Both the position numbers and the translations under genes were made by a program. A DNA stretch of 64,000 bases. It comes from CAVVEC01 sp963770485 (lineage in GTDB: Bacteria > Acidobacteriota > Terriglobia > Terriglobales > Acidobacteriaceae). The stretch is from contig CAVYPX010000009.1 of NCBI GenBank assembly GCA_963770485.1, forward strand, positions 868,001 to 932,000, written 5' to 3'. Of the stretch, positions 35,251 to 43,182 are shown piece by piece; the first letter of the stretch is position 1, and every line of letters starts with the position of its first letter. Under the pieces are notes generated by a model that ran no database searches, was not told the DNA's origin, and was given only the letters and a program-made list of their open reading frames with translations.

Positions 35251-35348
35251 TCCCGCGGTAGGCCACACCGCGACTGTTTATTTGATTTCAATGCTCAACC
35301 GGGGATGCAGAGTTTGTTCGTAAAGATTTGTATCGTGTCTAGGATACA

Positions 35349-35384
35349 GGTGGGGCCTGGTGCCCCAGATGCCCCACCCTTTTC
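35349..35384 (+). terminator. GC-rich hairpin with T tract
   Basis: GGTGGGGC and GCCCCACC are separated by a 14-base loop. The second arm is followed by CTTTTC. It could act as an intrinsic terminator, but no plus-strand gene ends just before it. It may be part of a repeat family, so the call is tentative. Confidence 0.35.
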
Positions 35385-35689
35385 GCGTTCTTTGCGAAAC
35401 GGTGGGAGGCGAAAGAGCCATGACGGAGCGTGGCGAGTGAATGTCCAGCGCCGCGGGATCATTGTCCCAATTCGGGAATTTGTCTATAGCTGACAGATAA
35501 TAGGCAACGCATTCGGCCTCTGGCGAGTTCCTGTATGCCCGGACGACCCAAACGTCCTCCCGGCACCTGATCGTCGCCCTACGGGGCTCCAAATGCGTTT
35601 AAATGGCATTCTACGCGATGGTCAGACTGCCATTTTGCAGCTCAAGTATGAGCTGAACGAGGATTCAACAACTTAGCTCGAAGTGAATC

Positions 35690-35712
35690 ATATTGAGACG
35701 AAACTCGCGTGG
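35690..35712. repeat. 23-base direct repeat, left copy
   Basis: Begins ATATTGAGACG and ends CTCGCGTGG, and is identical to the sequence at 37,099-37,121. The two copies bracket the GloVer-repeat gene with 1.4 kb between. Confidence 0.7.
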
Positions 35713-35871
35713 CCGGGCGAATGCGTGGCGCGGTGGGCTTGCTCTGCCCTGGAGAGCGGCGAGCCGAGGTGCGTTGTTCCGACAGCCGACTCCCCATGTT
35801 ATACTTCATGCCGACCGAGGAATCCCGCCTCGCATCCCCAATGCGAGTCTCCTCGGACAAGGTGGCCTCCC

Positions 35872-37332
35872 ATGCGGCCGAAACAGTGGTCTTTCGCTTT
35901 GATCCTTGCTTTGGTGGTGGCTGCCGTTACTCTGCTCATCGTGCCCGGCGCTTGGGCCAGGCCGAAGTTCAAGGTGTTGGCCGGTGTCCCTGGCGGTCTG
36001 TGGAGCGGGTTGACGTTCGACGCGAAGGGGAACCTGTACGGGGTGACCAGCGGCGGAGGCACCAACGGCGTTGGTTCAGTCTTTGAATTGTCGCGGGACT
36101 CGAAGGGTAAATGGAGCGTGACGACGCTGCACAGCTTCGACGGAAAGGATGGGTCGTCTCCCAATGGCGGACTGATCTTCGACTCGGTGGGGAATCTGTA
36201 CGGCACAGCGTCCGGTGGCGGGGCTCATGACCATGGCACTGCCTTCGAGCTTCAACCCGGATCCAACGGCTGGACTTTCACCGACTTTTACGACTTCTGC
36301 CGTGAATACCCATACAACTGTGACGACGGGCAGAATCCTGTCGCTGGTTTCGTCATGGACGGCGCGGGTAACCTTTATGATTCTGCCGGGGGCGGGACCT
36401 GCCACGGCTATGGCGTGGCCTTCGAGTTCACGCCGGGATCTGGCGGCTGGAATGAAAATATCTTGTTTGACTGGGGGTGCCGAAACTACGATGCGACTAG
36501 TTCTTCTGGTCCACTGATATTCGACAAGGTCGGCAACCTGTACGGGACCTCTGGAGGAGGAGGGCTATATCACGGGGGCACCGTGTTCAAGCTAACGTAC
36601 AGCTCCGGTGGATGGAAAGAGCTTCTGCTATATCAATTCTGCCCGGGAGGATTTCCCTGTACTGACGGGGCGGGGCCTACAAGCGGGGTGATTTTCCACG
36701 GTTCAGGAGATCTTTATGGCACAACTCCGGGTGGCGGGGTGAACAAGTGCGGTGAAGGCAATTGCGGCACGGTATTCAAACTAAAGCGAAGCCGGAAAGG
36801 CCAATGGAAAGAGAACGTGCTCTACAGCTTCCGGGGCGGGAAGGCAGGGAACACTCCGAGCGGGCCCGTGGTTTTTGACAAGAAAGGGAGCATGTACGGC
36901 ACGGCCGCCCAGGGCGGCTCGCCCAAGTGCAGTGGGGGCTGCGGGGTGGTCTACAAACTTGCGCCGCAAGCGAACGGAGCGTGGAAGTACACAGTGCTAC
37001 ACAGCTTCACAGGCACAGACGGAGGCTTCCCGATTGGCGGAGTCGTTCTCGACAAGGTAGGTAACCTTTACGGCACAGCCTATGATGTCGTATTTGAAAT
37101 ATTGAGACGAAACTCGCGTGGGGACCGCCGCCCTCGGCTGTCCAGCGCAGCAAAGCTCCACAGCAGGCGAGGAAAGGTTCAGCCCGCATTGGGGTTCGCC
37201 CGGCAATCTCTCTGCCCGCAATCAAGGAGGGAACGTGAGCCTGGCGAGCAACGCTGGCCGGACAGCCGAGGGCCGCTGTCCCCACGTGGTCATTTGCGGG
37301 GAGTCATTTTTGGGGTTGGCCTGAGGGCCTAA
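35872..37332 (+). CDS. Exported GloVer-repeat (TIGR03803-type) protein
   Basis: A signal peptide (ALILALVVAAVTLLIVPGAWA) precedes about seven degenerate repeats of the form G-x-x-F-D-x-x-G-N-L-Y-G-T-x-x-x-G-G (for example GGLIFDSVGNLYGTASGGG), the GloVer pattern of predicted extracellular propeller proteins. The last repeat stops early at NLYGTAYDVVFEI. From there the frame runs through a 23-base repeat and a palindromic region into an Arg-rich tail that does not look like protein-family sequence. The natural C-terminus has probably been replaced. ATG 35872 has AAGGTGG just upstream. Confidence 0.8.
   Translation: MRPKQWSFALILALVVAAVTLLIVPGAWARPKFKVLAGVPGGLWSGLTFDAKGNLYGVTSGGGTNGVGSVFELSRDSKGKWSVTTLHSFDGKDGSSPNGGLIFDSVGNLYGTASGGGAHDHGTAFELQPGSNGWTFTDFYDFCREYPYNCDDGQNPVAGFVMDGAGNLYDSAGGGTCHGYGVAFEFTPGSGGWNENILFDWGCRNYDATSSSGPLIFDKVGNLYGTSGGGGLYHGGTVFKLTYSSGGWKELLLYQFCPGGFPCTDGAGPTSGVIFHGSGDLYGTTPGGGVNKCGEGNCGTVFKLKRSRKGQWKENVLYSFRGGKAGNTPSGPVVFDKKGSMYGTAAQGGSPKCSGGCGVVYKLAPQANGAWKYTVLHSFTGTDGGFPIGGVVLDKVGNLYGTAYDVVFEILRRNSRGDRRPRLSSAAKLHSRRGKVQPALGFARQSLCPQSRREREPGEQRWPDSRGPLSPRGHLRGVIFGVGLRA
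37099..37121. repeat. 23-base direct repeat, right copy
   Basis: Identical to 35,690-35,712. This copy lies inside the reading frame of the GloVer gene, after the last recognisable repeat. Confidence 0.7.
37115..37289. repeat. Long imperfect inverted repeat
   Basis: Left arm 37115-37147 contains GTGGGGACCG and CCCTCGGCTGTCC. Right arm 37252-37289 contains GGACAGCCGAGGG and TGTCCCCACG. The two arms are roughly complementary with a few mismatches and flank about 100 bases. It overlaps the 3' end of the GloVer frame. Confidence 0.6.
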
Positions 37333-37718
37333 TTCGGCTTGCGGCCTTTTGCGTCAGAGAGGTACCGCAGAAGCGCAGCATCGGCGGCGTACTTGAATTT
37401 TTCCGCAGCCGCCACGCGGGGGCTGAGCACGCTATCCTCGGAAGGCTTCTGCCGGATGGTTTGCCGCAATCGCTCGCCGTCCTCGGACTCGTTGCTCATC
37501 ACCTGCATGTAGAACCAGAGAAAGTGCCGCATCTGATCGAGGGCCGACTTCAACACCTGCAACGACTCCAGTTCCGGCAATTCGCTGAGCGTTTCCATCA
37601 GTTCGGGATCGCCCGGCGCCTCCATGGCAGCGCAATTCAACTCCCGCTGAATGGCGCGCAGGTCTTCGGTCACGCGCAGGATTCGGATATGGACGTCGTC
37701 CAGAAAATCGTCTTCCAT
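37329..37718 (-). CDS. Small all-helical protein of unknown function
   Basis: The 129-residue acidic product looks helical throughout (LDDVHIRILRVTEDLRAIQR, LESLQVLKSALDQMRHFLWF, AEKFKYAADAALLRYL). No signal or transmembrane segment is present. It is convergent with the GloVer frame, and the stop codons touch. I do not recognise a family. Confidence 0.7.
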   Translation of the reverse strand: MEDDFLDDVHIRILRVTEDLRAIQRELNCAAMEAPGDPELMETLSELPELESLQVLKSALDQMRHFLWFYMQVMSNESEDGERLRQTIRQKPSEDSVLSPRVAAAEKFKYAADAALLRYLSDAKGRKPN

Positions 37719-38015
37719 GGGTCAGCTTTCCCGATCGAGAAGTACAACTCAACATCTCATCGTCAACCCTGCGCGAACAGATGTCCCACGTGCATGCGCT
37801 TTCGTAATTCAAGCCATTACTTTGGTACGGAAATGGGAATATCGGGCGGAGAGGACCGCCGTTTGCAGGCGGTTGGATCTTCACTAGGTGTTGGATCAAC
37901 GACACCGGGTTTATTTCGACTTGCAGAAGGGAACTGGGAAGTTAGGACGGGCGGGGACGCCCGTCCTCCATGGTCAGAACTATCAGGATTGGCCGATATT
38001 GTGACATTTCCAGTT

Positions 38016-38200
38016 CCTGTCATTCCGAGCGGAGTTCCGTCAACCGCGTGGCGGGTGACGGAACGCGGTCGAGGAACCTGCTGTTCGGTAGAGATCAAAG
38101 CAGGTTTCTCGACTTCGCCGGATGGCCCGCGAGCGCGCCATCCCGCTGCGCTCGAAATGACATGGAGTGAGATAGAACGAACGTCACAATATTTTGCAAA
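38016..38200. repeat. Intergenic hairpin repeat, copy 4
   Basis: It begins TGTCATTCCGAGCGGAG, has an inner hairpin (AACCTGCT...AGCAGGTT) and a second (GTTCCGTC...GACGGAAC), and ends CTCGAAATGACA. The reverse complement of GCAAAATATTGTGACGTTC follows at about 38,182-38,199, directly beside the ada stop. The surrounding 480-base gap holds no convincing ORF. Confidence 0.75.
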
Positions 38201-38202
38201 CC

Positions 38203-39318
38203 TCAGTATATGCTGGCCTGCCTTTGCTCCATTTCCAGCAACATCTTCTTCCGATCCATTCCCCAGCGGTAACCTCCCATGTCTCCGCTCTTTCGAACCA
38301 CCCGATGGCAGGGGATGGCGACCGCGACCGGGTTGGTTGCGCAAGCCCGGGCCACGGCTCGTGTGGCCGTAGGCTGCCCAATCGCCTTCGCCACGGCGGC
38401 ATAGGAACGAGTAGAGCCGAACGGTATGGATTGCAGTTGCGACCACACGCGGCGCTGAAACGCAGTCGCCTGAATGTCAAGCGGAATGGCGGAATTCAGA
38501 CTCTGGCCGCGCATCTGGCGGAGCAAGTCCTCCTTCCAGGCCTGCATGGCATCGTCATCGCGGCGCCGGATCGCAAAAGGGAATTCATGCTTCAGTCCCT
38601 GCTCGAGTTCCTCATCGCAATCGGCAAATTGAATCGCGCAAATTCCCTTGTCGGTGGCCGCCACTAACATGCGTCCCAGGGGAGAATCGGTGCAGGTATA
38701 GCGAATGGGCGCGGCAATCGCCCCCCGGCGGTACTTGTCGGGCGTCATGCCCAGTTGGGATGCGGTGCGCTCGTACAGGCGGCTGCTGGAGCTGTAACCC
38801 GCGTCGTACATGGCGCGAGTCACCGAATGCCCGGCCCGCAGATTGTTCTTGAGCTGATTCATGCGGCAGGAATCGGCATAGGCGCGCGGCGAAATGCCCA
38901 AAACCGCCTTGAACTTGCGCTGCAGATGGAACGGGCTCTGGCGAAATTCAGCGCCCAGGCGCGCCAGCGTAAGCGGTTCGTCCAGGTGCCGCTCGATGTA
39001 GCGGCACACCGCTCTGACCATTTCCGTTTGGCCGTTGCCTGTGGCCGATTTCGGCCGGCAGCGCAAGCAGGCGCGATAGCCGGCTCTTTCCGCCTCATCG
39101 GGTCTTTGGAAGAACGCCACGTTGCTGCGTCGGGGACGCTTGGAGGGGCAGGAAGGCCGGCAATACACGCCAGTTGAAGATACCGCAAACACAAATTTCC
39201 CATCCTCGTTGGCATCCCGCGCCAGTACTGCCTGCCACCTCTGGCTTTCGTCGTGACTCTGGGTGTTTCGGGCCATCTCCGCGGTTTCCGTCAAGTTGAG
39301 TATCGCATTGGCTGTCAT
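38203..39318 (-). CDS. ada: Ada: bifunctional methylation-repair protein and transcriptional activator
   Basis: The N-terminal zinc/methylphosphotriester domain has GVYCRPSCPSKRP and YRACLRCRP, the four-Cys set including the acceptor. An AraC-type HTH occupies about residues 100-190 (LARLGAEFRQSPFHLQRKFK). The C-terminal methylguanine methyltransferase domain carries the acceptor Cys in AIPCHRVV with GGYRWG. It demethylates DNA and, when methylated at the N-terminal Cys, switches on repair genes. The length of 371 residues matches E. coli Ada. ATG 39276 (MARNTQSH) is an alternative start. Confidence 0.95.
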   Translation of the reverse strand: MTANAILNLTETAEMARNTQSHDESQRWQAVLARDANEDGKFVFAVSSTGVYCRPSCPSKRPRRSNVAFFQRPDEAERAGYRACLRCRPKSATGNGQTEMVRAVCRYIERHLDEPLTLARLGAEFRQSPFHLQRKFKAVLGISPRAYADSCRMNQLKNNLRAGHSVTRAMYDAGYSSSSRLYERTASQLGMTPDKYRRGAIAAPIRYTCTDSPLGRMLVAATDKGICAIQFADCDEELEQGLKHEFPFAIRRRDDDAMQAWKEDLLRQMRGQSLNSAIPLDIQATAFQRRVWSQLQSIPFGSTRSYAAVAKAIGQPTATRAVARACATNPVAVAIPCHRVVRKSGDMGGYRWGMDRKKMLLEMEQRQASIY

Positions 39319-39457
39319 AATGTGAAAAGCTTAAGACGGCCCTCAAAGGCGGACCATCCGGTTCTTGCGGTCAAAGCAAATTTTCTGTTTATGCAGCCCG
39401 TCGATGCGGAATGTATTGAATCAGTTCCCAGTTTCCAGTTCTTGGTTCTCAGACTGA

Positions 39458-40081
39458 ATGAGCAACGACGCTTCCGAGATCGTAGCCAATTACATTGACG
39501 ATGCAGCTGATCTGGCCTCTGAATGGAACAACGTCAACCCGGTCTCCTTCTGCTCGGACTGGCAGGAAAAAAACCCAGATCCGGGACGGAACACGGAAGT
39601 CCGTGCCTTATGGTCACAACGAATGCTCTATTTGCGATTCGAGTGCCGCTATCGCGAATTGTTCATGTTCGAGGATTGCGATCCTAACGGCCGGCGCGAT
39701 CATCTCTGGGATCGCGATGTAGCGGAAGCGTTTCTGCAACCCGATCCCTCCAAGGGCGGGTTCTACAAGGAATTTGAAGTCAGTCCCAATGGGATGTGGG
39801 TGGATCTGGACATTTTTCCCGGCGGCCGGGCTGATTTGAAGAGCGGCCTGCAGCGATCCGTGATGCTGCAGGAAGGATCGCGCACCTGGATCGCCGAGTT
39901 GGCCATCCCCATGAAATCCCTGACCACGAAGTTTGATCCGGCTGCAATTTGGCGGGTGAACTTTTACCGCGTTGAAGGCAGGAATGAGCCACGAGCCTAT
40001 CTGGCTTGGCAGCCTACACACACACCGCAGCCGAATTTTCATGTTCCGAGCGGCTTCGGGAGATTGCGGTTTGTAGCTTAA
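39458..40081 (+). CDS. CBM9-like domain protein
   Basis: The 207-residue product fits the carbohydrate-binding-module family 9-like fold: ALWSQRMLYLRFECRYREL, DRDVAEAFLQPD, FYKEFEVSPNGMWVDLDIF, RTWIAELAIPMKSL and WRVNFYRVEG. No signal peptide is seen. Similar stand-alone domains are common in acidobacteria and their ligands are unknown. The stop codon overlaps that of the convergent gene at 40,078. The start follows a micro-repeat of the CAGTTTCCAGTTCTTGG type. Confidence 0.85.
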   Translation: MSNDASEIVANYIDDAADLASEWNNVNPVSFCSDWQEKNPDPGRNTEVRALWSQRMLYLRFECRYRELFMFEDCDPNGRRDHLWDRDVAEAFLQPDPSKGGFYKEFEVSPNGMWVDLDIFPGGRADLKSGLQRSVMLQEGSRTWIAELAIPMKSLTTKFDPAAIWRVNFYRVEGRNEPRAYLAWQPTHTPQPNFHVPSGFGRLRFVA

Positions 40082-40728
40082 TCCGTCAGAGGCTGCAGCA
40101 ATCCGAAGATCGGCGTTACCCCGGAGCGTTTGCGTAACTCCGCCAGCAGTGCGTGTGCGGCGTTCTGGTAGGTCTTGCTGGAGTCGGTCGGATCCGCCCA
40201 GACGGCGTCATAAACGATCTGCGCCGCTTCCTTTAGATCCATGTGCAGCGCGGCTTCCAACACATCCACGCGCTCCTGCAGGCGGTCGTGACAGGCCTGG
40301 CACACGACAGCCGGTTCCGAGCTACCCTGGTGGTTTTCGTGCTTAATGCAGTGCAGATTCGCAGTCGGGTTGATCTGCACTTGCGAGGCGAACACCTGAG
40401 CCTTGAACTCGCGTAAGAAACGCTCGCGTTCCTCTTCGAGCGCGACCGGATCCGGCAGCTCTTCGACTGTGGATACATTGGAAGGTGAGGCTGTCAGAGG
40501 AGAAACGCGCTCTGCCGCCTTACATACCGGACATGCCTTCAGATCGGCCGCGTAATAAGTCTTACACTTGGCGCAGGGCAGTCCGTAGCCCGCGGCCTTC
40601 CGGCCGATCGGTTGCGCTGAGTTGACCCGGACCGCGCGTTCGCCCGCTGCCGTGTCGGCCGCTGGTGGAGGGACCGCGCGAGCAATCTGTTTCTCGGTCC
40701 CGACTGCCGTAGATGACGTCGAATTCAT
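40078..40728 (-). CDS. Cys-rich zinc-binding protein of unknown function
   Basis: A zinc ribbon (LPCAKCKTYYAADLKACPVC) lies near residue 60. A second set of cysteines follows in LHCIKHENH and VVCQACHDRLQERVDVLEAAL. The C-terminal third is helical (AAQIVYDAVWADPTDSSKTY). No transmembrane segment is seen. ATG 40728 is supported by GGGAG eight bases upstream. The function is unknown. Confidence 0.7.
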   Translation of the reverse strand: MNSTSSTAVGTEKQIARAVPPPAADTAAGERAVRVNSAQPIGRKAAGYGLPCAKCKTYYAADLKACPVCKAAERVSPLTASPSNVSTVEELPDPVALEEERERFLREFKAQVFASQVQINPTANLHCIKHENHQGSSEPAVVCQACHDRLQERVDVLEAALHMDLKEAAQIVYDAVWADPTDSSKTYQNAAHALLAELRKRSGVTPIFGLLQPLTD

Positions 40729-41119
40729 AAATATGCTCCCTGCGAACTTGGCAATGGACAACCCTGGGGCTCAAGTCATTCTAGGACCAGAAGCCCCGCC
40801 TGCCGACAGCACGGAAGTGCATGCTCCGACTGCCTAGCAGGTGGATCAAGCAGTTGTCCGGCCAAAACGAAGCGCCGTAAAATGAGTAAGTTACAAGAAC
40901 CACGATGTCTTTATCCGCGACACTGGGCGGGATTGCCCTTTCAAAATGAGACGGAAGCGTCGCTGTCGGTGTGGCTTCCCCATAAAAACCAGAATGCTGG
41001 TCCGGTTCGGATCGGGGTCATTCTTCATCCGGGTGGATGCGCGCGATTCTAAGGTTGACGGAACAATTGGGCTTCAGTAAGGTTACAATTAAATTGGTTG
41101 TGTCGAGGTGGAGGTTTTT

Positions 41120-41332
41120 ATGTTTGAAGGTCTTTTTCAGCCCATGCATCTTCTGGTGATCTTCTTCATTGCTCTTCTTGTGTTTGGCCCCAAGAAACTG
41201 CCGGAGCTGGGCAAGGGCCTCGGCGAGGGCATTCGCGCCCTGAAGGAGGGCATGAAGGAAGGTGCCTCTGACCAAGCCAAGACCACAGAAGTGAAGACCA
41301 CGGAAGTGAAGAATCCTGAAGTGAAGAGCTAG
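41120..41332 (+). CDS. tatA: Twin-arginine translocase subunit TatA/TatE, second copy
   Basis: A 70-residue protein with MFEGLFQPMHLLVIFFIALL as the membrane helix, then VFGPKKLPELGKGLGEGIRA as the FGP hinge and amphipathic helix. The tail carries a threefold TEVK-type repeat (TTEVKTTEVKNPEVKS) coded by a tandem 15-base unit. GGAGG is seven bases upstream. A weak promoter (TTGACG, 17 bases, TAAGGT) starts at 41,055. It stands alone, like the copy at 13.7 kb. Confidence 0.93.
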   Translation: MFEGLFQPMHLLVIFFIALLVFGPKKLPELGKGLGEGIRALKEGMKEGASDQAKTTEVKTTEVKNPEVKS

Positions 41333-41567
41333 TCTGGCGAACCATCCGGCAGATTGCACTTGGTGCCGCTTTAACTTTCCTCGAAGTAGCGCGCCCATCA
41401 ATCGTCTGTGCTTCAAATAGATTCTCTGGCTTTGAAAGCGAACGCCGCTGCCGGTCCCTGGGCTGTAGCGAAATTCTCGCATCTCAGGTAATTTGATCGT
41501 TCCCAGGCTGTCGTTGACCCAGCGGGCCCGTAAAAGCAAAATTACCCGGTTCATCGGAGGAAATGCT

Positions 41568-42647
41568 ATGCGTAAAGTGCAGCTCTTGGCAGTTCTGTCT
41601 ATCCTCGTGTTCTGTCCAACGCTCTTCGCCGATCAGATCGTGCTGAACAACGGGGATCGACTCACCGGAACAATTACCAAGTCCGACGGGAAAACGCTGT
41701 TGATTAAGACCGATCTGGCCGGCGACGTCACGGTCCAGTGGCCTGCAGTGCAGCAGATCAATTCCAGCCAACCCCTGCATGTTGCCCTGCAGAACGGGAA
41801 GACGGTTGTGGGTCCCGTCACCGCATCCGACAGCAATCTCGCGGTGACGACGGCAACCGCTGGTACGGTAAATGTCCCCAAGGCTGAGGTGACGGCCTTG
41901 CGCAGCGATGCCGAGCAGGCTGCCTATGAAAAGACGCTTCATCCCGGCCTTTTACAGGGGTGGACGGTGGGCGCGAATGTGGGCTTTGCCCTGACTCGCG
42001 GCAACAGCGAGACCAAGAATCTTGCTCTCGCTTTCACCGCTGACCGGAAAACACTGCACGACGACGTCTCGATGTATGCGAACAGCGTGTATGCCACCAA
42101 CGATGCCCCGGGTGCGTTGCCCGGCACGACGGCGGATACAACTCAAGGCGGCGCTCGCTACAGCCGGAATTTCGCGTCGAGGCTGTTCGGTTTTGGCGCC
42201 GCCGATTTCCAGACCGACGCTTTGCAGGAGCTCAACCTTCGATCCGTTCTCACAGGTGGTCTGGGGTTTCACCTGATCAACAACGACCGCACCACGCTCG
42301 ATCTTCTCGGCGGTCCGAACTACACGCGAGAGAGCTATTCCGCGTACTCCGATCAGTACGTGGCGCTCACGCTGGGCGAAGAACTCTCCCAGAAAGTCGG
42401 TAAATCGACCGTGCTGATGCAAAAGCTGTATTTCTTCCCTGAGCTCAGCGGCAATATCCCGAACAGCCAGAACAGCGGGAAGTTCAACTATCGCGGGACT
42501 TTCAATTTTGGCACCGTGACCAAGCTCAGCAAGTGGCTGGGATGGCAGAATGCCTTCGGCGACATTTACGTGAGCAATCCGCCGATTGGCACGAAACAGA
42601 ACGACATTATTTTGACGACGGGTCTGAACGTTTCATTCACGCACTAA
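41568..42647 (+). CDS. Exported DUF481-family outer-membrane protein
   Basis: The signal peptide ends LFA. The N-terminal part (residues about 22-120) is a small beta domain with DQIVLNNGDRLTGTITKSDG. The rest is a DUF481 beta barrel: GWTVGANVGFALTRGNSETKN, DFQTDALQELNLRS, GLGFHLINNDRTTLDLLGG. The last residue pattern, LTTGLNVSFTH, is near the aromatic end expected of outer-membrane barrels. GGAGG precedes the ATG. The role is unknown (salt-stress YdiY is a relative). Confidence 0.9.
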   Translation: MRKVQLLAVLSILVFCPTLFADQIVLNNGDRLTGTITKSDGKTLLIKTDLAGDVTVQWPAVQQINSSQPLHVALQNGKTVVGPVTASDSNLAVTTATAGTVNVPKAEVTALRSDAEQAAYEKTLHPGLLQGWTVGANVGFALTRGNSETKNLALAFTADRKTLHDDVSMYANSVYATNDAPGALPGTTADTTQGGARYSRNFASRLFGFGAADFQTDALQELNLRSVLTGGLGFHLINNDRTTLDLLGGPNYTRESYSAYSDQYVALTLGEELSQKVGKSTVLMQKLYFFPELSGNIPNSQNSGKFNYRGTFNFGTVTKLSKWLGWQNAFGDIYVSNPPIGTKQNDIILTTGLNVSFTH

Positions 42648-42671
42648 TAGCTTGTTGAAAAACGCCTCTGT

Positions 42672-42826
42672 TGTCATCCCGAGCGATCCTTGCCGAGACC
42701 GAAGGTCGAGCCCCGAGCGAAGCCCAGGGGGAGAGATCTGCAGTTCTTCACAAGCCAGAAAACTGCAGATTTCCTTCGACTTCGCTCAGGACGGGCTCTC
42801 GTCGCTCTCGCTCCTCGGAATGACAA
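42672..42826. repeat. Intergenic hairpin repeat, copy 5
   Basis: It starts TTGTCATCCCGAGCGAT and ends CTCCTCGGAATGACAAG, so the ends are inverted. The core has a perfect pair AGATCTGCAGTT / AACTGCAGATTT around CTTCACAAGCCAGAA. It sits 25 bases after the DUF481 stop codon. Confidence 0.75.
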
Positions 42827-42900
42827 GAGTATGAGTAGAAGCGCATACGTTCTGGTTCCATCCGAGGTGTCGGAGCATCATAAGAACGGAGGACAGCTCC

Positions 42901-43074
42901 ATGCAGGTACCATCGACCGAAGACGCACGGGATCCCGAAGATCGCCAGATTGACCAGGCCAACCTGCGAGCGAGAAAAGATAAAATGCTGGACAAGACCA
43001 TCGCGGACACATTTCCCGCCAGCGATCCTCCCTCTTCGCTCCCCGATCCGGACGAGGACTCGTTCGCCGCGTAG
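42901..43074 (+). CDS. 57-residue acidic protein with TFPASDPP motif
   Basis: The ATG at 42901 has GGAGG eight bases upstream. The product is charged and ends with a motif DKTIADTFPASDPPSSLPDP. The short motif L-D-x-T-x-x-D/T-FPASDPP recurs in small proteins of many proteobacteria and acidobacteria (family without assigned function). It is intact and has its own ribosome site. Confidence 0.7.
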   Translation: MQVPSTEDARDPEDRQIDQANLRARKDKMLDKTIADTFPASDPPSSLPDPDEDSFAA

Positions 43075-43182
43075 CAGCGTGTCTGGCTCTGTTTGCGGAG
43101 CTACTCTCATTGACGGAAGCGTGGCCTGGGACTATCGTTACGGTGTGTATTTGCCTTTTGAGTCTCGAACCGAGGAAGATTT

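Noticed and set aside
35278..35592. Minus-strand 104-codon frame between the RND permease and GloVer genes
   Set aside because: It covers hairpin and repeat sequence, has no ribosome site and no protein-like pattern.
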